Shown: one piece after another, positions 50,071-59,601 of the stretch
Numbering within the stretch: the first letter of the stretch is position 1
Layout of the letters: each line of letters begins with the position of its first letter
Source of the DNA: Candidatus Bathycorpusculum hydrogenotrophicum
Lineage (GTDB): Archaea > Thermoproteota > Bathyarchaeia > Bathyarchaeales > Bathycorpusculaceae
Reading direction: 5' to 3'
DNA: 64,000 nucleotides
NCBI GenBank assembly: GCA_009783705.1
Contig: WRCX01000003.1
Span: forward strand, 1 to 64,000
Notes under the pieces: model-generated
The model's input: only the letters and a program-made list of their open reading frames with translations
Databases searched by the model: none
What the model was told of the DNA's origin: nothing
Position numbers and translations under genes: made by a program

Positions 50071-50918
50071 GTGAAGGGCACATCCGCAAATCACCCGCAA
50101 AATTCTCCATACCCCGCCTATCGTATCGTGTCTGGAGAGTATGGCGCCGCAACATTGATGTATTTTTCAAAACAGTCAAAGTTAATTTTTTTCCATCTCT
50201 TTTGGAACCGATGCTCTATCTCTTTGCCTTTGGTTTTGGTTTAGGCGGCTTTATACCCAATATAGCTGGACAGCCATACATCAATTTTATCGCGCCTGCA
50301 TTGGTGGCGGTGGCCATCATGAATGGTGCTTTCTATGAGTGTACATTTGCATCGTTTGTACGTATGTATTTCCAGAAGACCTTTGATGCTATAGTTGCTA
50401 CGCCTGTGAGTGTGGAGGAAGTTGTTGCCGGTGAGCTACTATGGGGTGCTACCCGAGCCACTATAAATGCGTCGATTGTTTTGTTGGTTGTTGCTATGGC
50501 CGGTTTGTTTACACCTGTACCGTTGGTTAGCTCGCCGTTGTTTTTGCTTGCGGTACCCCTTGCGTTTTTTGGCGGGCTTCTTTTTGCATCCATTGCTATG
50601 TGCTTTACTGCCGCGGCATCCAACATTGATTTCTTTAATTACCCCACCTTTCTCTTCTTAACGCCTATGTTTTTTTTGTGTGGGACTTTCTTTCCGTTGA
50701 CTTCTCTGCCGGTTGCCGCGCAAGGATTAGCCATGGCGGTTTTGCCGTTAACACATGTCATAAATGCAACTCGTGCCCTTTTGGTTGGTACTGTGGAACC
50801 AATTCTGGGTTTGAGCACAAGCACGCTTCTCTTAGTAAGTTCCATTTGGCTGGTAACTGCTACCTGTTTCTTTTTTGTATTAAGCATCAATTTAATGAAA
50901 AAACGCTTAACAAGCTAG
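50067..50918 (+). CDS. ABC-2 type permease
   Basis: 4-nt overlap with the ATPase gene; six-TM ABC-2 pattern. Confidence 0.9.
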   Translation: MSEGHIRKSPAKFSIPRLSYRVWRVWRRNIDVFFKTVKVNFFPSLLEPMLYLFAFGFGLGGFIPNIAGQPYINFIAPALVAVAIMNGAFYECTFASFVRMYFQKTFDAIVATPVSVEEVVAGELLWGATRATINASIVLLVVAMAGLFTPVPLVSSPLFLLAVPLAFFGGLLFASIAMCFTAAASNIDFFNYPTFLFLTPMFFLCGTFFPLTSLPVAAQGLAMAVLPLTHVINATRALLVGTVEPILGLSTSTLLLVSSIWLVTATCFFFVLSINLMKKRLTS

Positions 50919-51097
50919 GCATAGACCACGGTATCCGCATATATTTTTTGCACAGTAAAAACAACCTACATAACATCAATACAAAATGTAACGTAACAAA
51001 GATATGCTTAAATTAAGTGCCTTGTGATAGCGAGTTGCCGCATAATAGACAAACAACTAAATAGCCGTTTATCTAACAGCTTTTCAGAGGAATAACA

Positions 51098-51778
51098 ATG
51101 AGCTTAGACATTAACACAAGTAAAACAATAGGCGGTATAGGTGCACTTCTGGTATTTATCAGCGTATTCACAAGTTTCTTGCAAATTCTCTATGTTCCCA
51201 ACATCATGATGGTTTTAGGAATAATTCTGATACTAACTGGTTTATACGGTTTAAGCATCCACTATCGCGATACGGGCATCTTTAAAAAATCACTCATTGG
51301 CACAGTCATGGGGATAATTGGCATAGTTGTAGCAGTAATCATCCTTTTTGCTCTGCTTCTGCCAAGTCTTGTCCCTCTTGTACAAATGTCGTATCCTGGA
51401 TGGGATGGCAATTGGAACACACTGCCAAACATGACGCTGGACACAAGCTTAATGGATTCAAATGCAATTTGGGACACTCTTTCCCCAATACTCACTAACA
51501 TAATTATTTTATTTGCTGTTCTGTGCATTTTTTCTATAATTGCAACGTTCTTTATCAGACAATCACTAAAACAACTGAGAGAAAAATCAGATATTGGCTT
51601 ATTTGAAACTACAGGGACATTGATGCTCATCGGAGGATTCTTGACCATCATCTTGATAGGATATATTTTAATTTGGATATCGGTTCTGCTTTTAGCAATT
51701 GCATTCTTCCAGATTAAACCTCAAGAACCAACACCCCAGTATGACACATATCAGCCATCGCCACCACCAATCCAATAA
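51098..51778 (+). CDS. DUF996-like membrane protein
   Basis: 'NTSKTIGGIGALLVFI...', multi-TM. Confidence 0.7.
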   Translation: MSLDINTSKTIGGIGALLVFISVFTSFLQILYVPNIMMVLGIILILTGLYGLSIHYRDTGIFKKSLIGTVMGIIGIVVAVIILFALLLPSLVPLVQMSYPGWDGNWNTLPNMTLDTSLMDSNAIWDTLSPILTNIIILFAVLCIFSIIATFFIRQSLKQLREKSDIGLFETTGTLMLIGGFLTIILIGYILIWISVLLLAIAFFQIKPQEPTPQYDTYQPSPPPIQ

Positions 51779-52423
51779 CTGCCCACCACTTTTCTTTTTT
51801 TCAAACGGTTTGAGCATTTGGCAACAATCCATGGCGCTGTTTGCGATTTCCAGGGTACTATACCTTTTAAGTGCGTATCGTTGGATTTTAGCAATACCTT
51901 TACAGGTTCGATGGATTAAGCGTCCACCGTAATACATACCTTCACCCTTGTCTTTTCATCCACATAGAGCATAGGCCTTATGGCTCACGTAATTTTTGTG
52001 ATGTGATTAAAAATATTTTGAATTTTATAAAAGAAATGCTTGACCAAATTAGGATTTGCCTACATTCTGTAACGCTTCAATTTCATAAAACCGACATTCA
52101 TCAGCATTTTTAATCTGTATCAAAGCTTGATAATATGCCCAATTTAGTCTAAAGTGCAATTCGCCAATCAGTGATTAGCGGTTTACATTCTCAGGTTTAG
52201 CATAATTTAATTGTTGAATTGATGGACATAAATTTGGCAGAACTGGCCGGCATTTTTTAAATTTTCTGGACAACAACGGAAAAAATGATAGCTATCCATA
52301 ATAACACAAAAATCGGCCATCAACCATCATCAACCGTAAAGGCACATAACTGCGATTATTTGCATAATTTGATGGTGGTTGAGTATCTAAAATAAGCACA
52401 AAAACTACCTGATAGATTTTTTT

Positions 52424-52577
52424 TGGTCGGGAGAGCAGGATTTGAACCTGCGACAGCTCGGTATCTGTGGCCTAGACAGGCTAGAATGAAGCCCACCATG
52501 GGTAGACCTCTACAGCTTCTCCACATACTAATCAAATTAGTATGCTCGAGAGCTCTGCCAGGCTGAGCTACCTCCCG
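52424..52577 (-). tRNA. tRNA-Tyr(GUA) with two introns (52517-52546 at 30/31; 52463-52509 at 37/38); CCA encoded
   Basis: C1-G72 and A73 as in archaeal tRNA-Tyr; D-stem GCTC/GAGC, T-arm GCAGG-TTCAAAT-CCTGC, spliced anticodon arm CTCGG-CTGTAGA-CCGAG; BHB motif at each splice pair. Confidence 0.92.
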
Positions 52578-52930
52578 CAAGATTCCATAAAAACAACGTG
52601 AGAGCATTTATGTGTTTTGGAAGACTAGACCCAGAATAGAGCAATTGACGGTAAAATGATTAGATCAAGGTCTTAATTGCTCCAAAGATACGATGAGTAC
52701 CATGTGTGTATATCCAAAAGTCGGCCAGCTGAACTTGGTTTTGTGAATATAGAATTTAACGATAGAACAAAGACAAGGCTTCATTTGTTTAATGAATAAT
52801 TTGCGATTTTTAGAACAAAAAACGCAAAGATACATACAACAGTATCATACTGCAATGCCTAAAACAAGTAATCGATGTTAAATGATAAAAAAGGGTTATT
52901 AACATCGAGCAAACAATAAGTATCTGGAAT

Positions 52931-53158
52931 TTGAAGACTTTGAATAAATTTGGTAAACTAGTAGCAATACTTGCAACATGCCAACTTATAGCAGGGTTGT
53001 TTGGCGTAATAGCGTTATCTCTGGGATTATTCGGTCCGTCAATTTATGCTTTAGAACTTACTGAGGGCGTGTTGTTGTGGCCGGAGCTTTTTGCGCTCTC
53101 GATAGGATTGGTCGTAACGGCTAGCATATTTTTAGTCCACATCCGACGCAGAAAATAA
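52931..53158 (+). CDS. Small 2-TM protein
   Basis: 75 aa ORF. Confidence 0.45.
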   Translation: MKTLNKFGKLVAILATCQLIAGLFGVIALSLGLFGPSIYALELTEGVLLWPELFALSIGLVVTASIFLVHIRRRK

Positions 53159-53255
53159 CCTCCTAAAGATTGTTCAGTCGCTAAAGTGTTTACAATGGGT
53201 AAACTAAACGTTTTAATCTTTAACAATGCTGAAGATAGAGACAGAGGATAGGGCA

Positions 53256-54221
53256 ATGACTAAAACTATTGGGGTTCTCACATCAGGCGGTGATGCGCCA
53301 GGTATGAATGCGGCCATTCGTGCGGTCACTCGAGTCAGCTGTTTTAGGGGTTTTAGTGTTATCGGTTTTGAACGGGGTTGGGATGGTCTGCTGACTAACT
53401 GTCATCGCAAACTTACGCCGCGCAGTGTTGGCGGTATAATTCAGACTGGGGGCACCATACTGCATACTTTGCGGTGTTCTGCTTTTGAACAGTCTCATAA
53501 TCAAGAAATTGCGGCTGAAACGCTTCATAAAAATAATGTTGATGCTTTGGTGGTGATAGGGGGGGATGGTTCGTTTAGGGGTGCTTTGGATTTGAGTAGA
53601 AAAAGCGGCATTCCCATGTTTGGTATCCCCGCAACCATAGATAATGATGTTTTTGGTACCGATGAAACTATCGGATTTGATACGGCAGTTAACACTGCTG
53701 TTGAGGCAATTGATAAAATTCGTGACACTGCCATAAGTCATGAGCGTATTTTCATAGTAGAGGTTATGGGGCGTAAAAGAGGATTTTTGGCGCTTCAAGT
53801 TGGCATCTGTGTGGGCGCAGAGGTTATACTCATTCCCGAAAAGCCCCTAGACACCAAAGAAGTAATTAAAATCATGGAAGCAAACGCTAACAAAGGTAAA
53901 CGGGCAGGGATAATTGTTGCCGCTGAGGGGTTTGGAGATTCAAGTAAACTTGCTCAAGATATACAACAACAAACAGAGTCCGAGGTTAGATTATCTATTC
54001 TGAGTTATGCCCAGCGCGGGGGTAGTCCGACAGCGCGCAGTCGGTTTTTGGCGAGTTTGTTTGCTGAGCATGTGGTGGATTTAATCAGGGCAGATAAGAG
54101 CAACCTTGCAGTGGGACTGCAAAACGGTGCAGTAACCAGCATCCCACTGGAGCTATCTGCTCGGGAACCTAAGATTTTGGATTTACGGTTGCTCAAAGTT
54201 GCGGAAATGCTCTCGATTTAG
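53256..54221 (+). CDS. pfkA: 6-phosphofructokinase (PfkA-type)
   Basis: 'IGVLTSGGDAPGMNAAIRA', 'VVIGGDGSFRGA', 'GIPATIDNDVFGTDETIGFDTA'. Confidence 0.93.
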   Translation: MTKTIGVLTSGGDAPGMNAAIRAVTRVSCFRGFSVIGFERGWDGLLTNCHRKLTPRSVGGIIQTGGTILHTLRCSAFEQSHNQEIAAETLHKNNVDALVVIGGDGSFRGALDLSRKSGIPMFGIPATIDNDVFGTDETIGFDTAVNTAVEAIDKIRDTAISHERIFIVEVMGRKRGFLALQVGICVGAEVILIPEKPLDTKEVIKIMEANANKGKRAGIIVAAEGFGDSSKLAQDIQQQTESEVRLSILSYAQRGGSPTARSRFLASLFAEHVVDLIRADKSNLAVGLQNGAVTSIPLELSAREPKILDLRLLKVAEMLSI

Positions 54222-54653
54222 GTTCATCCGTAAACTAGTTGTGAAACTTGGTCGACAACTCACTTTGTCTTGGCACCAAATTCACTCCTCAGTTCTAAAT
54301 TCACCTTTTGCGGATATATCCAATCCTTACATAAGTAGATGCAATTTAGTGTGAACTAAGAAATAAAACGAGCTTAATTATACGATACAAGTAATGCGGG
54401 CCATATATGGCTATATATAGAATATTTAATATATAGACAATCCTAATATTCTTATTTCTAACATACCGTGCATCAATATAGGCCATATACGAATCGGGAG
54501 CGCATAGTATGAACCAGCTAACTAATTTTATTCAGCCAATAAATAGTTGGCACCTTATCATAAATCCTGTTTTCAAGAGCTTAATTGCAAACACCTTGTT
54601 TGCACACTCAGCATTAATTCAAACCACCCCTAAAACTTCAAATGTGAGAACCA

Positions 54654-57600
54654 ATGTTTAACCAAAAACTAAACAAAACCATAAAATCAAACACATACAC
54701 AAACACTAGCCCTAAAACAAGCGCACAAAAACGCTATCGAAAAAACACCATGCTCACACTCCTAACCTTAATGTTTGTGCTAGTGTTAGTTTCGTCTGTT
54801 GTTTATACGACAACATTTAAAGGTGATTCCCAATTTGCCTCAGCATACACGGTTAATAGCTCGGTTAGTAATGAGCTAGACCTTAGAACTGCTGTTGCTA
54901 CCTCAGGAACAGTTGCAACTCAATATGTTATCGCATTAACAGATAATATAGAGCTTACCAGTTCTACACTTACCATACCTGCAAACGCAAACGTTGTGTT
55001 GATAAGTGAGAATGTTGGACCTTGGAAGCTTATTGGACCAAATGGCGAGAGCACTATTACTGTAACAAGTGGTAGTGAATTGGTGCTTGATGGGATTGTT
55101 GTTACTCATAAAAGTGGTGATATAGGTAGAGGCGTATATGTTGAATCGGATGCTAAACTTACCCTAAATAGTGGAGAGATCTCAGAAAACAACATAGACT
55201 ATGAACCTCATAGTGACGATACTGATGGCGGAGGCGTTTATAACTGGGGCAAATTTATCATGAACGGGGGTACGATCCAAAAAAACTCAGCTTATAATGG
55301 CGGCGGAGTGTATAACATAGTCGCCTTTGAGATGAAAGATGGAACTTTATCGGAAAACACCGCTTCTGGTGCCGGCGGCGGAGTTAGTAACTTGGGCATT
55401 TTTGTGATGGAGGAGGGTATTTTCTCTAAAAATAAGGCCGAAGATGGCGGAGGCGTTTTAAATGGTGTTAAAGGTACATTTACATTGATTACGGGCACTT
55501 TTATAGAAAACAAAGCTGGATCGTATGGCGGCGGAGTGTATAATGATGGCCCCGATGGCACTTTTACCACTCTTTTCACCATGAGAGATGGCACTTTCTC
55601 CAAAAACCAAGCTGGTGCGGGTGGCGGGGTGTATAACTTGGGCACCTTTGAGATGTATGGAGGTATTATTGGCAGTACAACTGTAACCGATGGCAATATC
55701 GCCGACGACAGCGGTGGAGGGGTCTTCGATGATGGTTATAATAGTGTTTTTAACATGTATAACGGCAAGATCTCCAACAATGTTGCACACTTTGGAGGTG
55801 GGGTAGACGGTGATGCTGGCGAATTTAATATGTTGGATGGTACAATTTCAGATAATACTGCAACTTATGGTGGAGGCGTTTTAGTTTGGAACAGTATTTT
55901 CAACATGAAGGGTGGTGTAATTTCTGATAATACAGCCACTAAAGACGGCGGAGGCGTGTACAATTGGAAAAGTGTCTTTAGTATGTTTGACGATGCTGTC
56001 ATCTCAGATAATAAGGCCGATAATTATGGTGGAGGCGTGTACAATGATGTCGCCGCCACATTTAACCTGAAAGGTGGTGTGATTTCGGGCAACACTGCCG
56101 CTGAAGGTGGTGGGGGTGTGTATAATGTGGATATATTTAATATGTTAGGTGGTGTGATTTCGGGCAACACAGTTTCTGGCACTAGTCATAGTAACCGTGG
56201 CGGGGGTGTGTATAATATCGGTTATGACGCCATTTTTAATATGGTTGGTGGCATAATCGGTGGAAGTTATAGTGAGAGTAATTCTGCTTATGACGGCGGA
56301 GGCGTGTACAATGAGGACCAGGGCACCTTTACAATGTCGGGTAATGCAACCGTATTGGGTAATAGAGCTACTTTTGGCGGCGGAGTCTACAATGATGACA
56401 GCAAATTTGTCTTAGGTGACCCCACATACCCAGAGATAGTCCGCATCTCAGGCAACACAGCCTCAAGCAACGGCGGAGGAGTATACAACGCAGGCAAAAC
56501 AGCCCTCTTCAACATGTATAGCAACACAATCATCTCAGATAATACAGCAGGCATCGACGGCGGGGGTGTGTTCAATGTCAACGCAGGCGTCTTCAACATG
56601 TATGGCGGCCAAATTCTAACCAACTCAGCAGGCACCGGCGGCGGAGGAGTAGACACAAGCGGCGAATTCACCATGTATAGTGGAAGAATCGCATACAACA
56701 CCGCACTGGGAGCCGCAGGAGTACTAAACTACCGCCACTTCAACATGATAGACGGAGAAATCACCGATAACACCTCCACCGGATACGCCGGAGGAGTAGA
56801 AAACAATGGAAGTAGCGCACTAGGACTTGCCACCTTTAACATGCAGGGAAACGCAATCATTGCCAACAACACCGCTGATTATGGTGGAGGAGGTGTATAC
56901 AACGCATACAACGCCATATTTAACATGCGTAACAACGCTCTAATCACAAACAACAAAGCGCTAAGCTCCAGCATTTCAGCAGGCCGAGGCGGTGGCGTAC
57001 ACAACAGCGACAACGCCACCCTAAACATGTATGACAACACCATTATTTCAAACAATTTAGCCCTCTATGGTGGCGGCGTATTTAACGACTTCAACACCAC
57101 AACAAACATGGCAAATGACTCAGCCGTCAAAGACAACACGGTTTCATTTTATGGCGGCGCAGTATACAATTGGAACCCCTACACCACTGCACCATCACTC
57201 ATCAGCATGACTGACAGAGCAACCATCTCAGGCAACACCGCAAACTGGTATGGCGGAGGCATACAAAACACCAACAGCAGCATTATTCGCATATCAGGCC
57301 AAGCAGTCATCGCCAATAATTCGGCACCCTATGGCGGCGGCATATTCACCATAAGCACACTACCCAACGCAGTTACCATAAATGGCGGCACCATAGCCAA
57401 CAACACCGCAAGTCTTGGAGCAGGAATATACACAAACAGCCAACTCACCATGACCAACGGCATCATCGCAAACAACACCGCAACGGTTGACGGCGCAGGC
57501 ATCTATATAGCCCCAGCAGGCTTTGTGGAGCTACGAACTGGATTGGTTTATAGCAATATTGCAGACAACAACGGTGGAGGAATATGGATAGCCTATGCAA

Positions 57601-59342
57601 ACCTAAACCATCTCTTTGTCTATGACGGTATGGTATTTGCAAATAACCGTGCCTCAATGGCATACAACCGAAACCCCATAGACGACGCACTATACCACTC
57701 CCAAATAGGCATCAACGTAATCTGGACTGTCCCCTTCAAGCAAGGCTATACCAACTATGACATAAGCTACATAAACGGCACACCCCTAACAAACTGCACT
57801 ATAATCTATGACCCTGGAACCCAGGGCACCTGGCAAGCCATCGATGAAACCTACACCAGCTTAGCGTTTGGTGCATCCACACCAGTATTTGGTACCAACT
57901 CAGGCGCCGACACAGCAGTTGATCACACCGGAGGATATCGGTTTACAGGCTGGCAACCAACATGGTCCCCTATAGTATCAGGCAACATAACCTACGTAGC
58001 CCAATGGGCGACGACCACCGAACCCGTATTTTACACTATAACCTATAATGGCAACGGATACACAAGCGGAACAGTACCCATGGGTGGCTCATATCCATCG
58101 GGTCACTCTGTACTTATTGCCGCTCAAGGCAACATGGTTCGAGAAGGGTTTGTTTTCCAAGGATGGGCCTACACCTCAGATGCAAAAACACCCGACTTTG
58201 CCGCCGGCTCAACTGCATATCTTATCCTCACAAAAGATGCAACGTTGTTTGCAGTATGGCTTAAGGAAGGCACTTCTTTGATGTATACAGTGACATATTT
58301 ACCTGGTGAGTATGGTACTTTTGATGCTGTTAGTTATGTGTGCGCTTTGGGTGATTTGACCCCTGAGGCACCTGTGGTAACGGGTCAATCGGGCTGGAGC
58401 TTTATCGGCTGGTCACCTAACCCAACGCCTACTGTTGAGGGTGATGCCACCTATGTGGCACAATGGGAACAAAACAACCCGACTCCCTCACCCACTGCGA
58501 CACCCACACCAACATCGACACCAACACCAACAACACGCCCACCAACATCGACACCAACACCAACACCAACAACACGCCCACCAACATCGACACCAACACC
58601 AACACCCATACCAACATCATCACCGTCTCCGAGTCCAACTACATCACCTCCTGGGGGAAATGTAGATGAGAAGCCGATTTGGGCGCTTGTAAATCTAATA
58701 TTGAGCATAGTTGGCGTCATTTTGGCAGTCGTGCTGACTTTGTATGTGCTGTTGCAACGCAATCAAAAACATAAAAAACAACAAGCTCAAGATCAAAAGA
58801 AAGATACTAAAGGACAATACAGTTCAAATCAAAAACAAAAAAACACAAACACTGACAATGATGACGATCATACCGAGGGGAAGAAAAAGCAGAAACAACG
58901 TCGGCTCTTTTGGTTTTTGTTAAGTGTTATAATGGGTATTGTGGGTATTGTTGTGTTTTTGTTAACTGAGGATATGTCTCGGCCCATGGCTCTAGTGGAT
59001 AACTGGACTATTGTGAATGTTATCATATTCCTAGTCGAGTTGATTGCTATAGTGCTTACTTTCAAACACACAGACAACAAGGCTGAGTCTGTTACTTATA
59101 CGGTACAGTATTATCTGCAAGGTACCAAAAATCCAATTGCAGCTAGTAAGACATCTGGGTTTGGTTCAGTTGGGGTTAGTGTAACTGAATATGCACCCGC
59201 TATTTCCGGCTATATGGTAACGGGTAAGAAAGAGATATCTTTGACACTCAAAGAAAACCCAACTAACAACGAGATTATCTTCTACTATACACGGAATACT
59301 GACGAAGACAAAACGAAGCAACAAACCAGAAGCGGCAACTAA
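54654..59342 (+). CDS. Giant beta-helix surface protein (1562 aa) with InlB/flg_new-like repeats, PT linker, 3 TM, C-terminal MucBP-like domain
   Basis: 'GGGVYN..FNMxxGxISxNTA' repeats, 'YRFTGWQPTWSPIVSGNITYVAQW' repeats, (PT)n linker at 58480-58640. Confidence 0.88.
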   Translation: MFNQKLNKTIKSNTYTNTSPKTSAQKRYRKNTMLTLLTLMFVLVLVSSVVYTTTFKGDSQFASAYTVNSSVSNELDLRTAVATSGTVATQYVIALTDNIELTSSTLTIPANANVVLISENVGPWKLIGPNGESTITVTSGSELVLDGIVVTHKSGDIGRGVYVESDAKLTLNSGEISENNIDYEPHSDDTDGGGVYNWGKFIMNGGTIQKNSAYNGGGVYNIVAFEMKDGTLSENTASGAGGGVSNLGIFVMEEGIFSKNKAEDGGGVLNGVKGTFTLITGTFIENKAGSYGGGVYNDGPDGTFTTLFTMRDGTFSKNQAGAGGGVYNLGTFEMYGGIIGSTTVTDGNIADDSGGGVFDDGYNSVFNMYNGKISNNVAHFGGGVDGDAGEFNMLDGTISDNTATYGGGVLVWNSIFNMKGGVISDNTATKDGGGVYNWKSVFSMFDDAVISDNKADNYGGGVYNDVAATFNLKGGVISGNTAAEGGGGVYNVDIFNMLGGVISGNTVSGTSHSNRGGGVYNIGYDAIFNMVGGIIGGSYSESNSAYDGGGVYNEDQGTFTMSGNATVLGNRATFGGGVYNDDSKFVLGDPTYPEIVRISGNTASSNGGGVYNAGKTALFNMYSNTIISDNTAGIDGGGVFNVNAGVFNMYGGQILTNSAGTGGGGVDTSGEFTMYSGRIAYNTALGAAGVLNYRHFNMIDGEITDNTSTGYAGGVENNGSSALGLATFNMQGNAIIANNTADYGGGGVYNAYNAIFNMRNNALITNNKALSSSISAGRGGGVHNSDNATLNMYDNTIISNNLALYGGGVFNDFNTTTNMANDSAVKDNTVSFYGGAVYNWNPYTTAPSLISMTDRATISGNTANWYGGGIQNTNSSIIRISGQAVIANNSAPYGGGIFTISTLPNAVTINGGTIANNTASLGAGIYTNSQLTMTNGIIANNTATVDGAGIYIAPAGFVELRTGLVYSNIADNNGGGIWIAYANLNHLFVYDGMVFANNRASMAYNRNPIDDALYHSQIGINVIWTVPFKQGYTNYDISYINGTPLTNCTIIYDPGTQGTWQAIDETYTSLAFGASTPVFGTNSGADTAVDHTGGYRFTGWQPTWSPIVSGNITYVAQWATTTEPVFYTITYNGNGYTSGTVPMGGSYPSGHSVLIAAQGNMVREGFVFQGWAYTSDAKTPDFAAGSTAYLILTKDATLFAVWLKEGTSLMYTVTYLPGEYGTFDAVSYVCALGDLTPEAPVVTGQSGWSFIGWSPNPTPTVEGDATYVAQWEQNNPTPSPTATPTPTSTPTPTTRPPTSTPTPTPTTRPPTSTPTPTPIPTSSPSPSPTTSPPGGNVDEKPIWALVNLILSIVGVILAVVLTLYVLLQRNQKHKKQQAQDQKKDTKGQYSSNQKQKNTNTDNDDDHTEGKKKQKQRRLFWFLLSVIMGIVGIVVFLLTEDMSRPMALVDNWTIVNVIIFLVELIAIVLTFKHTDNKAESVTYTVQYYLQGTKNPIAASKTSGFGSVGVSVTEYAPAISGYMVTGKKEISLTLKENPTNNEIIFYYTRNTDEDKTKQQTRSGN
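58480..58640 (+). repeat. Degenerate tandem repeat coding for the Pro/Thr/Ser linker
   Basis: Repeated acaccaacaccaacaacacgcccaccaacatcg units. Confidence 0.85.
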
Positions 59343-59601
59343 AGAGGCAAATACTACCTCAACTACCTCCTCTTAAGCAAATGGCCAACTTACTCTGGCC
59401 TCTTTTTAGTTTTAATCAAATAATTAATTTTAATTAATTGATAGACTCTATGAGGTGAGAGGCCCTTTGGAAAAAATATGAAAAAAAGAGCTACTTAGCA
59501 ATAGTTGAGTTTTAACGGCTTCGACGGGTGTAGTCTTGTTGGTGTAGCTTTCACCATAGTGTCTTTAATGCTCTTGCTATTGGTATCTTGTTTTTGTTTG
59601 G

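Noticed and set aside
52356-52607. 83-aa minus ORF
   Set aside because: Overlaps the intron-containing tRNA-Tyr completely; spurious.
55292-58762. Antisense ORFs (55292-55696, 55458-55790, 56387-56701, 58429-58762)
   Set aside because: Low-complexity mirror of the repetitive adhesin gene; no independent coding support.
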